A program made the position numbers and the translations under genes. The notes under the pieces are model-generated. The model was not told the origin of the DNA. It did not search any database and saw only the letters and a list, made by a program, of their open reading frames with translations. A stretch of DNA of 64,000 nucleotides from contig NZ_QUAB01000041.1 in NCBI RefSeq assembly GCF_003387575.1, positions 1 through 64,000 of the forward strand, written 5' to 3'. Shown here in pieces: positions 25,869 through 33,242 of the stretch; positions within the stretch are counted from its first letter, which is position 1, and each line of letters starts with the position of its first letter. This DNA comes from Microbacterium bovistercoris. GTDB lineage: Bacteria; Actinomycetota; Actinomycetes; Actinomycetales; Microbacteriaceae.

Positions 25869-25878
25869 AGGCTAGAGT
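25869..25878. promoter_or_regulatory. overlapping divergent -10 elements
   Basis: On the minus strand 25869-25874 reads TAGCCT, six bases before the DUF3000 GTG; on the plus strand 25873-25878 reads TAGAGT, nine bases before the ATG at 25888, which also has an AGGAGG site. The two hexamers share two bases, so polymerase can use only one direction at a time. Confidence 0.45.
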
Positions 25879-25887
25879 CAGGAGGCG

Positions 25888-27069
25888 ATGAAGAGTATCA
25901 GGCACGCCGTAGCGGTGGCCGTACCCGCGCTGGTCGCGGTCGCTGCGGCAGGTGCCGCCGCGGCCGCCGTGTTCGCCACAGCACGCCGCGTGGTCACGCC
26001 CACCGCCCGCAGCAACGACACCGAGATCCTGGCCGTCGACACCGGCGCCCAGACGATCGAGCTGACACGCACCGCCGACACCGAGCTGCCCGGACGATAC
26101 GGCCTGTTCACGACCGGCACCTACGGGTATGTGAAGCTCGGCGCCGTGCTCAGCGCGGACCAGCGGAAGGTACGGCGCAAGCTGCTGACGCAGATCGACG
26201 TCGGCGCCAAGGTCGACCGCGGCGCAGCGTTCAGCGGCTGGTACTACTCGACGCCTGCGGAACTCCACCTGCCGTACGAGACCGTGCTGATCGGCTCCCC
26301 GGCGGGGCCCTGCCCGGCATGGTTCTTCCCGGCGGCTCCGGATGCCGCGACGTCGGACTCCGCGGCATCCGAGACCTGGGTGATCCAGGTGCACGGTCGG
26401 GGCACGACTCGCGCCGAGTGCCTGCGTGCCGTGCCGGTGTTCCACTCGCTCGGCATGCCGACGCTCGTCGTCTCGTACCGCAACGACGGCGAGGCTCCGC
26501 GCAGCAGGGGTGGTTCGTACGCTCTCGGCGCGTCCGAGTGGCGAGACGTGGATGCCGCGATCGGCCATGCGCTGCGGCACGGCGCGAAGCGTGTCGTGCT
26601 CATGGGCTGGTCGATGGGCGGGGCGATCGTGCTGCAGGCATCCGTCAACTCCGCGCACCGGGAGGCGATCGCGGGTCTGGTGCTCGATTCGCCCGTCGTG
26701 GACTGGCGCACCGTGCTGCGGTTCCAGGCCCGCGAGGCCGGGCTCGTCGAGCCTTTGCCGGCGCTCGCGATGGAGGCGCTGTCGACACCGTGGTCCGCGC
26801 GTCTGGGCGGCGCGGAACAGGCCATCCCGTTCGACAGCCTGGACATGGTCGCGCGCGCCGACGAACTGGCGGTGCCGATCCTCATCCTGCACAGCGACGA
26901 CGACGGATTCGTCCCGTCCGACGCCTCGCATGCGCTGGCCGCGGCGCGACCCGACCTCGTGACGATGCCGGAGTTCGCCGTCGCTCGGCACACCAAGCTG
27001 TGGAACTACGACCAGATCTCCTGGACGACCGCCATCACGGACTGGATCTCAACCATCATCGGTCCCTGA
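25888..27069 (+). CDS. membrane-anchored or secreted alpha/beta-hydrolase
   Basis: Predicted 393 residues. A hydrophobic N-terminal segment (about residues 6-32, AVAVPALVAVAAAGAAAAAVFA) acts as a signal anchor. The catalytic domain has the nucleophile VLMGWSMGGAIVLQA, the acid in ILILHSDDDGFVPSD, and VQVHGRGTTRAE for the oxyanion region. The substrate is unknown. The last codons, including the TGA, come from the 22-base repeat at 27061, and the 3' end overlaps the convergent SufE gene by 21 bases. Confidence 0.87.
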   Translation: MKSIRHAVAVAVPALVAVAAAGAAAAAVFATARRVVTPTARSNDTEILAVDTGAQTIELTRTADTELPGRYGLFTTGTYGYVKLGAVLSADQRKVRRKLLTQIDVGAKVDRGAAFSGWYYSTPAELHLPYETVLIGSPAGPCPAWFFPAAPDAATSDSAASETWVIQVHGRGTTRAECLRAVPVFHSLGMPTLVVSYRNDGEAPRSRGGSYALGASEWRDVDAAIGHALRHGAKRVVLMGWSMGGAIVLQASVNSAHREAIAGLVLDSPVVDWRTVLRFQAREAGLVEPLPALAMEALSTPWSARLGGAEQAIPFDSLDMVARADELAVPILILHSDDDGFVPSDASHALAAARPDLVTMPEFAVARHTKLWNYDQISWTTAITDWISTIIGP

Positions 27070-27513
27070 GCCTGTCGAAGGGCAGCGCTTCTGCGTGACC
27101 TGGTTCTTCGCGCGCATCAGCATGCCCGTCATGCCGCCGATGCGCAGCGGCGAGACCAGCTTGGTCAGACCAAGGCTCTGCGGATAGTCGTTCGGGATCG
27201 CGAGCACCTCGTCGGCCGTCAGACCGTCGATGCCCTGTACGAGGATGCTGGCGAAGCCGCGTGTCGTGGGCGCCTCGGGCGGCGCGGTGGCGTGCATGTG
27301 CACCACGTCGTCCTGCACATCGAGATGGATGAACACGGGGGACTGGCACTCGGCGACGCGCTCGTACATCTCGGGGTGGTCTGCGAGCTCGGCGGGGACC
27401 GCAGGCAGTTCGTTCGCGAACTCCAGCAGCAGGGAGAGCCGATCGCTCTCGGGCAGGTCGAGGAAGTCGTCGCGGATCTCGGCGAGGGTGTCGGGGACGT
27501 GCTCAGTGCTCAT
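27049..27513 (-). CDS. sufE: SufE-like sulfur acceptor protein
   Basis: Predicted 154 residues from the ATG at 27513, chosen because GGGAGG lies nine bases upstream; an ATG at 27522 touches that site. ERVAECQSPVFIHL has the SufE cysteine, and DEVLAIPNDYPQSLGLTKLVSPLRIGGM is typical of the family. SufE accepts persulfide from a cysteine desulfurase for Fe-S cluster assembly. In actinobacteria it is often paired with the sseA rhodanese, as here. The last dozen residues, from about TQKRCPSTGSG, derive from the 22-base repeat and are probably not part of the fold. Confidence 0.88.
   Translation of the reverse strand: MSTEHVPDTLAEIRDDFLDLPESDRLSLLLEFANELPAVPAELADHPEMYERVAECQSPVFIHLDVQDDVVHMHATAPPEAPTTRGFASILVQGIDGLTADEVLAIPNDYPQSLGLTKLVSPLRIGGMTGMLMRAKNQVTQKRCPSTGSGTDDG
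27061..27082. repeat. 22-base dispersed repeat, copy 1
   Basis: GGTCCCTGAGCCTGTCGAAGGG. The exact reverse complement is at 41908-41929. It gives the hydrolase its stop codon (TGA at 27067-27069) and encodes part of the C-terminal tail of the SufE protein on the other strand. It has CCCT/AGGG arms like a small REP element. Similar TTCGACAGGCTCAGG-type repeats are common in bacterial genomes as I recall. Confidence 0.8.
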
Positions 27514-27532
27514 CCCTGACATCCTCCCATGC

Positions 27533-28429
27533 TCAGAGCGAGCCGGGCTCGGCGCCCGTCGCGATCGGCACGCGCACCGCGCTGCCCCACTCGGTCCACG
27601 AGCCGTCGTAGTTGCGCACGTTCTCGAAACCGAGCAGGTGCTGCAGGACGAACCAGGTGTGGCTGGATCGCTCCCCGATACGGCAGTAGGCGACGATCGC
27701 GTCGCCGTCCTTCAGCCCGGCGCCGTCGCGATAGATCGCCTCGAGCTCCGCGCGCGTCTTGAACCCGCCGTCCTCGGCGACTGCCCTGCCCCACGGCACG
27801 CTCTGCGCGGTGGGGATGTGACCGGCGCGCAGCGCGCCCTCCTCGGGGTAGGCCGGGGCCGAGGTGCGCTCTCCGCTGTACTCCTCGGGGGAGCGGACGT
27901 CGATCAGCGGACCCTGGCCGATGAAGGCGACGACGTCGTCCTTGTACGCCCGGAGCACCGAATCGTCACGCTGTATGACCGGGTACTCGGTGCGTGCGCG
28001 CTCGGCCGGGGCCGTGGTGATCTCGCGGCCCTCGGAGATCCAACGATCACGACCGCCGTCCAGCAGGCGCACGTCCTCGTGTCCGAACAGCGAGAACACC
28101 CACAGGGCGTAGGCCGCCCACCAGTTGTTCTTGTCGCCGTAGATCACGACCGTGTCATCCCTGGAGACGCCCTTGCGGCTGAGCAGCTCGGCGAAGCCGG
28201 CGCCGTCGACGTAGTCGCGCACGACCGGGTCGTTCAGCTCGGTGTGCCAGTCGACCTTCACCGCGCCGGGGATGTGCCCGGTCTCGTACAGCAGCACGTC
28301 CTCGTCGGACTCGACGACCACCAGCCCGGGGTCGCCGAGGTGCGCGGCGAGCCACTCCGTGGTCACGAGGCGGCCCGGCTCGGCGTACTCGGCGAACTTG
28401 GCGGAAGTGGTGTCGAACTCGATGGGCAC
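27533..28429 (-). CDS. sseA: sulfurtransferase, thiosulfate/3-mercaptopyruvate type
   Basis: Predicted 298 residues, two rhodanese domains. The first is degenerate ([21 protein letters not shown]); the second has the active Cys249 in [15 protein letters not shown], where a CRxGxR loop is expected. It moves sulfur from thiosulfate or mercaptopyruvate to cyanide or a thiol acceptor. The stop is 19 bases from the SufE start. AGGAGA is visible six bases before its ATG. It diverges from the ZapE gene. Confidence 0.9.
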   Translation of the reverse strand: MPIEFDTTSAKFAEYAEPGRLVTTEWLAAHLGDPGLVVVESDEDVLLYETGHIPGAVKVDWHTELNDPVVRDYVDGAGFAELLSRKGVSRDDTVVIYGDKNNWWAAYALWVFSLFGHEDVRLLDGGRDRWISEGREITTAPAERARTEYPVIQRDDSVLRAYKDDVVAFIGQGPLIDVRSPEEYSGERTSAPAYPEEGALRAGHIPTAQSVPWGRAVAEDGGFKTRAELEAIYRDGAGLKDGDAIVAYCRIGERSSHTWFVLQHLLGFENVRNYDGSWTEWGSAVRVPIATGAEPGSL

Positions 28430-28554
28430 GGAGGTCTCCTGTGATCGGGCGAACGGGTGGTTCGGGCGGACGGCGTAATGTGGAGCCGTCCCCTTTGACG
28501 ATAAGCCTCCCCGCGGCAGTGCGCATGCGGATTACGAAAGACGTCTACACGCGA

Positions 28555-29595
28555 ATGACCCAGGCGACCAGCACCGGAATCGTCCACATCACCGATCGGG
28601 TGCCGGTGGTCACCGGCAGCGAGATGCTGGCCAGCCTCGTGCCCCCGCCGCAGTTCGACGGAGCGACCTTCGAGAGCTATCGGGCGGATTCGGCCTACCC
28701 GTCTCAGGAGGATTCCAAGGAGAAGCTGATGCGCTTCGCCGGGGGAGCGGTGCAGCCGGTGAAGCGCGGCGGCCTGTTCCGGCGCGCTCCCAAGGAACCG
28801 GAGGTCAAGCCGGGCGTGTACCTCGACGGCGGCTTCGGCGTCGGCAAGACCCACCTGCTCGCGTCGATCTACCATGCGATGCCCGCCCGCCGGAAGTACT
28901 TCGGCTCCTTCATCGAGTACACCGCGCTCGTCGGCGCGCTCGGCTACAAGAACACCGTCGACCTGCTGCGCGGCTCGGACCTGCTCTGCATCGACGAGTT
29001 CGAGCTCGACGATCCGGGCGACACCATGGTCATGACCCGGCTTCTCGGCGAGCTCGTGGCCTCCGGGACCAAGCTCGCCGCAACCTCGAACACTCCGCCG
29101 AACGCCCTCGGCGAGGGGCGCTTCGCCGCCCAGGACTTCCTCCGTGAGATCCAGGCGATGTCGGACAGCTTCGAGACGCTGCGGATCGACGGCGTCGACT
29201 ACCGTCAGCGGGCGATCGACGGGCATTCGATCGTGCTCGACGATGCCGGTTTCGCGGTCGCCATCGAGCAGGGGGCCGCGGGCGGCGTGGCATCGGACGA
29301 CGAGTTCGACGAGGTCATCAAGCACCTCGCCCAGGTGCATCCTTCCCGCTACATCCGCCTGATCGACGGACTGAACCTGATCGGGTTGCGGGGCGTGCAC
29401 GTCCTGACCGACCAGTCGGAGGCGCTGCGCTTCGTCGCCTTCGTCGACCGGGTCTACGACGCGCAGATCCCTGTCGTCGCCACCGGGACACCGCTCGACG
29501 AGGTGTTCTCCGAGGAGATGCTCGGCGGCGGGTATCGCAAGAAGTACCTGCGGGCGATCTCGCGCCTGAACGCGCTGACGCATTCCGCCGCGTAA
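28555..29595 (+). CDS. zapE: ZapE/AFG1-like cell-division ATPase
   Basis: Predicted 346 residues from the ATG at 28555; an earlier ATG at 28525 is open but MTQATSTGIVHITDRVPVV fits the family start. Walker A is GGFGVGKTHLL (near residue 100), Walker B LLCIDEFEL, and arginine residues follow in VMTRLLGELV. AFG1-like proteins are AAA+ ATPases at the division site in proteobacteria; in actinobacteria the role is less clear. The sequence before the start carries no strong ribosome binding site. Confidence 0.88.
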   Translation: MTQATSTGIVHITDRVPVVTGSEMLASLVPPPQFDGATFESYRADSAYPSQEDSKEKLMRFAGGAVQPVKRGGLFRRAPKEPEVKPGVYLDGGFGVGKTHLLASIYHAMPARRKYFGSFIEYTALVGALGYKNTVDLLRGSDLLCIDEFELDDPGDTMVMTRLLGELVASGTKLAATSNTPPNALGEGRFAAQDFLREIQAMSDSFETLRIDGVDYRQRAIDGHSIVLDDAGFAVAIEQGAAGGVASDDEFDEVIKHLAQVHPSRYIRLIDGLNLIGLRGVHVLTDQSEALRFVAFVDRVYDAQIPVVATGTPLDEVFSEEMLGGGYRKKYLRAISRLNALTHSAA

Positions 29596-29638
29596 CACGA
29601 CGTTCACACGGGAGGCCGCTCCGTAACACGTTCGGAAC
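29592..29638 (+). promoter_or_regulatory. GlnR-like boxes upstream of amtB
   Basis: GTAAC occurs at 29592-29596 (overlapping the zapE stop) and at 29623-29627. The second is followed six bases later by GGAAC at 29634-29638, giving GTAAC-ACGTTC-GGAAC, close to the GlnR consensus GTNAC-N6-GNAAC. The same heptamer GTAACAC begins a longer array before nirB. This suggests nitrogen-responsive control of ammonium uptake. The regulator itself is not in this window. Confidence 0.6.
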
Positions 29639-29712
29639 ACAGCGATCGATCAGCGGAAACGCGACAGTTCCACACTGAACCTCAACTTCTTCTCCCGAAA
29701 GTGAGGTTCGAC

Positions 29713-30966
29713 ATGGATGCACCGGGGAACATCTCCTGGGCCGTGACGGCGACAGCGCTGGTGCTGCTGATGACGCCGGGTGTCGCGTTCTTCTACGGCG
29801 GTCTGGTCAAGGCCAAGAGCGTCATCAGCATGATGATGATGAGCTTCGGTGCGATCGGGCTGATCGCGGTGCTCTGGACGCTCTACGGCTTCTCGATGAG
29901 CACGGTCGACGACCCTATGCAGTTCGCAGGCAACCCGTTCGCCGACTTCGGTCTCGCCGAGTCGGCATCGGAGCCCGGCGCGAACGTCGGGCTGCTGAGC
30001 GTCGCCTACGGTGCGACGTTCGCCATCATCACCGTGGCGCTGATCTCGGGGGCGATCGCCGACAGGGCCAAGTTCGGCCCGTGGCTGATCTTCGTGGGCG
30101 TCTTCGGCACGATCGGCTACTTCCCGATCGCCGCGTGGGTCTGGGGCGGCGGCTGGATCATGAACCTCGGTTCGTGGCTGTTCGGTGCCGACAGCGGGAT
30201 CGCGGTGATCGACTATGCGGGCGGCACCGCGGTGCACATCAACGCCGGTGCGGCGGCACTCGCGCTCTCGCTCGTGCTGGGAAAGCGCATCGGCTTCCAG
30301 AAGGGCATCCAGAAGCCGCACAACGTGCCGCTCACCCTGCTCGGCGCAGCACTGCTGTGGTTCGGATGGTTCGGCTTCAACGCCGGAGCCGAGTGGCTTG
30401 CTGAGGACATGGGCAAGGTCGGGCTCATCGCGATCAACACCATGGGTGCCGCAGCCGCGGGCATCCTCGGATGGATCCTGGTCGAGAAGATCAAGGACGG
30501 CAAGCCGACCTCGGTGGGCGCGGTCTCGGGCGCGGTCGCGGGCCTCGTGGCGGTCACGCCGGCGTGCGCGAACCTCGCACCGGGATGGGCGCTGCTGCTG
30601 GGCGCGCTGTCGGGCATCGCTTGCGCGGTGGCCGTGGAGGTGAAGTACCGCCTCGGCTACGATGACTCGCTGGACGTCGTGGGTCTGCACCTGGTCGGCG
30701 GACTGCTGGGAACCGTGTACCTGGGCTTCTTCGCCACGGGTCAGGGGCTGTTCACCGGCGGTGACCTGCGGCTGCTCGCCGTGCAGGTGATCGCGGCCGG
30801 CGGCGTGATGATCTACTCCTTCGTGGTCGCCCTGGTGATCGGCTGGGGGATCGAGAAGACCATCGGATTCCGCGTCACCAGTGACGAGGAGATCGCCGGT
30901 GTCGACCTCGCCGTGCACGGCGAAGAGGGCTACGCCCTGGACGAGCAGCCGGTAGCGGTGCGCTGA
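29713..30966 (+). CDS. amtB: ammonium transporter
   Basis: Predicted 417 residues from the ATG at 29713, preceded by GAGG at the right spacing; the GTG at 29701 has no site. About eleven membrane helices. VAFFYGGLVKAKS near the N terminus, TAVHINAGAAALALSL with the first twin-histidine, and DVVGLHLVGGLLGTVYLG with the second form the NH3 pore. It brings in ammonium at low supply. Unlike many actinobacteria, no glnK or glnD follows; a terminator comes directly after. Confidence 0.94.
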   Translation: MDAPGNISWAVTATALVLLMTPGVAFFYGGLVKAKSVISMMMMSFGAIGLIAVLWTLYGFSMSTVDDPMQFAGNPFADFGLAESASEPGANVGLLSVAYGATFAIITVALISGAIADRAKFGPWLIFVGVFGTIGYFPIAAWVWGGGWIMNLGSWLFGADSGIAVIDYAGGTAVHINAGAAALALSLVLGKRIGFQKGIQKPHNVPLTLLGAALLWFGWFGFNAGAEWLAEDMGKVGLIAINTMGAAAAGILGWILVEKIKDGKPTSVGAVSGAVAGLVAVTPACANLAPGWALLLGALSGIACAVAVEVKYRLGYDDSLDVVGLHLVGGLLGTVYLGFFATGQGLFTGGDLRLLAVQVIAAGGVMIYSFVVALVIGWGIEKTIGFRVTSDEEIAGVDLAVHGEEGYALDEQPVAVR

Positions 30967-30978
30967 GGAGCGAACGCG

Positions 30979-31016
30979 GAAGAGGCCGGGGATCCGTTGG
31001 GATCCCCGGCCTCTTC
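30979..31016. terminator. terminator between amtB and yceI
   Basis: A perfect 17-base stem GAAGAGGCCGGGGATCC (30979-30995) and complement (31000-31016) with a GTTG loop. It lies between convergent genes and serves both. Confidence 0.85.
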
Positions 31017-31033
31017 GCATGCATGTGAGAGGC

Positions 31034-31690
31034 TCAGGACTCGTCGGAGTCCTCAGTGGTGTCTTCGCCCTCGCCTTCGGCGGCGTCCTCGGCCGGCTTC
31101 TCCTCGCCTGACTCGTCCTGCTCAGCGGCATCCTCGTCGGACGCCTCGACCTTGACGGCGGAGATCTCGAACTCGAGAGTGATCTTCTCGGAGACGAGCA
31201 CCCCGCCGGAGTCCAGGGGAGTGTTCCACACGAGGCCGAAGTCGCGGCGGTTCAGACGGCGGGTGCCCTCGAAGCCGGCGCGGAGCTCGCCGTAGGCACC
31301 GGTCTCGAGGCCGATCAGCGCGAGCGGGATCATGACCTGCTTGGTGACGTCGCGGATCGTCAGGTCGCCGGTCACCGAGAACGCGCGGTCGTCGACCTCT
31401 TCGATGTGCGTGCTGACGAAGGTGATCTCGGGCCACTTCTCGGCGTCGAAGAAGTCAGCGCTGCGCAGGTGGTCATCACGCTGCTGCACACGGGTGTCGA
31501 CACTGCCGACCTTCATGACGACCTTCGCCCAGGACTGATCCGGGTTCTCGGTGTCCACGTGCAGGTGACCGGTGATCTCGTTGAACGCGCCGCGGACTGT
31601 CGTCACCATGGCGTGCTTCGCAGAGAACCCGATGCGAGTGTGTGTGGGGTCGAATTCCCAGTCGCCGTTGACTTTCTCGAGGTCGATCAC
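31034..31690 (-). CDS. YceI family protein with acidic tail
   Basis: Predicted 218 residues. WEFDPTHTRIGFSAKHAMVTTVRGAF and DLTIRDVTKQVMIPL are typical of the YceI lipid-binding beta barrel, which holds isoprenoids. No signal peptide is seen, so it is probably cytoplasmic. The last 40 or so residues (AEQDESGEEKPAEDAAEGEG...) are almost entirely Glu/Asp/Ser/Ala, an added low-complexity tail that most YceI proteins lack. AGGAGA precedes the ATG. Confidence 0.88.
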   Translation of the reverse strand: MIDLEKVNGDWEFDPTHTRIGFSAKHAMVTTVRGAFNEITGHLHVDTENPDQSWAKVVMKVGSVDTRVQQRDDHLRSADFFDAEKWPEITFVSTHIEEVDDRAFSVTGDLTIRDVTKQVMIPLALIGLETGAYGELRAGFEGTRRLNRRDFGLVWNTPLDSGGVLVSEKITLEFEISAVKVEASDEDAAEQDESGEEKPAEDAAEGEGEDTTEDSDES

Positions 31691-31791
31691 GCGTGTCTCC
31701 TATTCGTTCTCGCTCGGGATGACGAGAGATCCGTCTGAGCATAGCAACCTGGGCTGTGCGCATCGCCGTGTGCCTCACCTAGGGTGGGCGA

Positions 31792-32349
31792 GTGAGTAAG
31801 ACCAACGGCATCCTGTCCACGCTCGTCGACGTGCTGCAGAGACTCCTGCGTCAGGAATCGACCACTACCCCGGTCAGGTCGCGCCTTCCCGACCAGCCGC
31901 CGCGCACCGCGGGGGAGGACTCGGGGCGGATGCCGGGCACGGAGACGGTCCGGATCGACCCGGAGCGCATCCGTGATCTGCGGGTGTCGTACGCGCCGCA
32001 GCGCGACGGTGCACCGGATGCCGGAGAGGTGATCTGGACGTGGGTTCCCTATGAGGAGAACGACGGCCGGGGCAAGGACCGTCCCGTGCTGGTGATCGGC
32101 CGGCAGTCGGCGGAGCGGGTGTACGCCGTGCGCATGACCAGCAAGCCGCACAACGGCGACCGGGATTACCTGTCCATCGGCTCCGGCGGGTGGGACGGTC
32201 AGGGGCGCGAGTCCTGGGTGGACATCGAGCAGCTCTACAGCGTGCACGACCGGGGGATGCGTCGTGAGGCCGCGATCCTCGACAAGGACAGGTACAAGCG
32301 CGTGGTCGCCGCGCTGATGCGCCGGTACGGATGGGCGCGGACGGACTGA
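31792..32349 (+). CDS. PemK/MazF-like protein without a recognisable antitoxin
   Basis: Predicted 185 residues from a GTG. After a 60-residue polar N-terminal region, GEVIWTWVPYEENDGRGKDRPVLVIGR starts a PemK-like fold, ending RMTSKPHNGD and VDIEQLYSVHDRGMRREAAILDKDRYKRV. MazF-family proteins cleave mRNA, but this chromosomal group may not. I see no short antitoxin gene beside it: upstream is yceI (opposite strand), downstream a terminator. TAGGGT at 31780-31785 lies six bases before the GTG, suggesting its own leaderless promoter. Confidence 0.7.
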   Translation: MSKTNGILSTLVDVLQRLLRQESTTTPVRSRLPDQPPRTAGEDSGRMPGTETVRIDPERIRDLRVSYAPQRDGAPDAGEVIWTWVPYEENDGRGKDRPVLVIGRQSAERVYAVRMTSKPHNGDRDYLSIGSGGWDGQGRESWVDIEQLYSVHDRGMRREAAILDKDRYKRVVAALMRRYGWARTD

Positions 32350-32361
32350 GGCCGGGAACGA

Positions 32362-32394
32362 CGAAGCCCGGGATCGGAACGATCCCGGGCTTCG
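32362..32394. terminator. terminator after the PemK-like gene
   Basis: Perfect 15-base stem CGAAGCCCGGGATCG (32362-32376) with complement 32380-32394 and a GAA loop. It also faces the two minus-strand tRNA genes, so it can end both transcripts. Confidence 0.85.
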
Positions 32395-32401
32395 GATGTG
32401 G

Positions 32402-32474
32402 AGCGGATGACGAGACTCGAACTCGCGACCCTCACCTTGGCAAGGTGATGCGCTACCAACTGCGCTACATCCGC
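32402..32474 (-). tRNA. tRNA-Gly (GCC)
   Basis: A 73-base cloverleaf on the minus strand. Acceptor GCGGATG pairs with CATCCGC, anticodon loop TTGCCAA gives GCC, T loop TTCGAGT. It is the exact reverse complement of the tRNA-Gly at 32760-32832, so the two form a 73-base inverted repeat. The 3' CCA is not encoded. Confidence 0.97.
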
Positions 32475-32475
32475 G

Positions 32476-32548
32476 TGGGCGATGCCGGACTCGAACCGAC
32501 GACCTCTTCCGTGTGAAGGAAGCGCGCTACCAACTGCGCCAATCGCCC
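32476..32548 (-). tRNA. tRNA-Val (CAC)
   Basis: 73 bases on the minus strand, one base from the Gly gene. Acceptor GGGCGAT pairs with ATCGCCC; anticodon stem CTTCC/GGAAG with loop TTCACAC gives CAC, reading GTG codons. T loop TTCGAGT. It resembles the tRNA-Val (GAC) at 32984 in the anticodon stem, as expected for isoacceptors. Confidence 0.96.
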
Positions 32549-32684
32549 ATGTGTAGTTGTTCTGTGCACTGCGGCACGAATGAAAAGCATACCTGATGTC
32601 GAGAGTGGTCCCGGCATCGGGGTCCGGGCCGGGCGTGGCGTTCGGACGGCTGTCGGCCGGACACGCCCGACGGCGTCATCCGGT

Positions 32685-32713
32685 TTGGCGAACCTCTGAT
32701 CCTGAGCTAATGT
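32685..32713 (+). promoter_or_regulatory. promoter of the plus-strand tRNA operon
   Basis: TTGGCG (32685-32690), exactly 17 bases, TAATGT (32708-32713). The start would be near 32720, about 40 bases before the tRNA-Gly. The quality of both boxes and the spacing fit strong housekeeping transcription of tRNAs. Confidence 0.6.
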
Positions 32714-32742
32714 ATTTCGAGTGCCCGGTACGCCGGAAACAT

Positions 32743-32756
32743 GAAAAACTGAACAG
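32743..32756 (+). repeat. 14-base repeat before tRNA-Gly
   Basis: GAAAAACTGAACAG, four bases before the tRNA-Gly gene. The identical sequence lies at 32962-32975, nine bases before tRNA-Val (GAC). It could be a trace of local duplication or part of the 5' processing signal. Confidence 0.6.
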
Positions 32757-32759
32757 TAT

Positions 32760-32832
32760 GCGGATGTAGCGCAGTTGGTAGCGCATCACCTTGCCAAGGT
32801 GAGGGTCGCGAGTTCGAGTCTCGTCATCCGCT
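32760..32832 (+). tRNA. tRNA-Gly (GCC)
   Basis: 73 bases, identical to the minus-strand copy at 32402-32474. Anticodon GCC; reads GGC and GGU glycine codons. It is the first gene of a plus-strand operon with Cys and Val. Confidence 0.97.
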
Positions 32833-32887
32833 CGAGTGCAGGTGCCCCAGCCAGGGGTGCTGGCATGTGGGTTCGAATCCACCTCGC
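32833..32887 (+). other. tRNA-like debris between tRNA-Gly and tRNA-Cys
   Basis: This 55-base spacer includes CCAGC-CAGGGGT-GCTGG, a 5-base stem with a 7-base loop like an anticodon arm, and GTGGGTTCGAATCCACC, like a T arm with the invariant TTCGA. There is no complete acceptor stem or D arm. It may be the remains of a deleted tRNA, or chance. Confidence 0.35.
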
Positions 32888-32958
32888 GGTGGCGTGGCCG
32901 AGCGGCTAGGCACCGGCCTGCAAAGCCGTTTACACGGGTTCGAATCCCGTCGCCACCT
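32888..32958 (+). tRNA. tRNA-Cys (GCA)
   Basis: 71 bases. Acceptor GGTGGCG pairs with CGCCACC, discriminator T; anticodon loop CTGCAAA gives GCA; T loop TTCGAAT. U73 and GCA are the normal cysteine identity elements. Confidence 0.96.
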
Positions 32959-32961
32959 CTC

Positions 32962-32975
32962 GAAAAACTGAACAG
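32962..32975 (+). repeat. 14-base repeat before tRNA-Val
   Basis: Second exact copy of GAAAAACTGAACAG, between tRNA-Cys and tRNA-Val. See the copy at 32743. Confidence 0.6.
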
Positions 32976-32983
32976 CCCATTGG

Positions 32984-33055
32984 GCGCGATTGGCGCAGCG
33001 GTAGCGCGCTTCCCTGACACGGAAGAGGTCACTGGTTCGATCCCAGTATCGCGCA
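32984..33055 (+). tRNA. tRNA-Val (GAC)
   Basis: 72 bases. Acceptor GCGCGAT pairs with ATCGCGC; anticodon stem CTTCC/GGAAG with loop CTGACAC gives GAC, reading GUC and GUU. T loop TTCGATC. A hairpin terminator starts eight bases later. Confidence 0.96.
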
Positions 33056-33062
33056 CAGACAG

Positions 33063-33089
33063 AAAACCCCCGGTTCACCCGGGGGTTTT
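33063..33089 (+). terminator. terminator of the tRNA operon
   Basis: AAAACCCCCGG, loop TTCAC, CCGGGGGTTTT: an 11-base stem ending in a T run. A good rho-independent terminator for the Gly-Cys-Val unit. Confidence 0.85.
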
Positions 33090-33242
33090 CCTGCGTCAGG
33101 GGGCACTGGCCGGGAGCCGTGAGCCGAGGCCCGCTCGCCAGATGGAGGACACCGGCTGTTCACGTGCGCGTACGGTTCTCGTCACCGGGATCCGGTCGAG
33201 TGGCTCCGACCCTGGAGAACCTCTGCCCTTTGGAGCGCCCGC

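Noticed and set aside
32402..33055. A phage or integrase attachment site at the tRNA cluster
   Set aside because: No integrase, no direct repeat of a tRNA 3' end, and no foreign-looking genes on either side.
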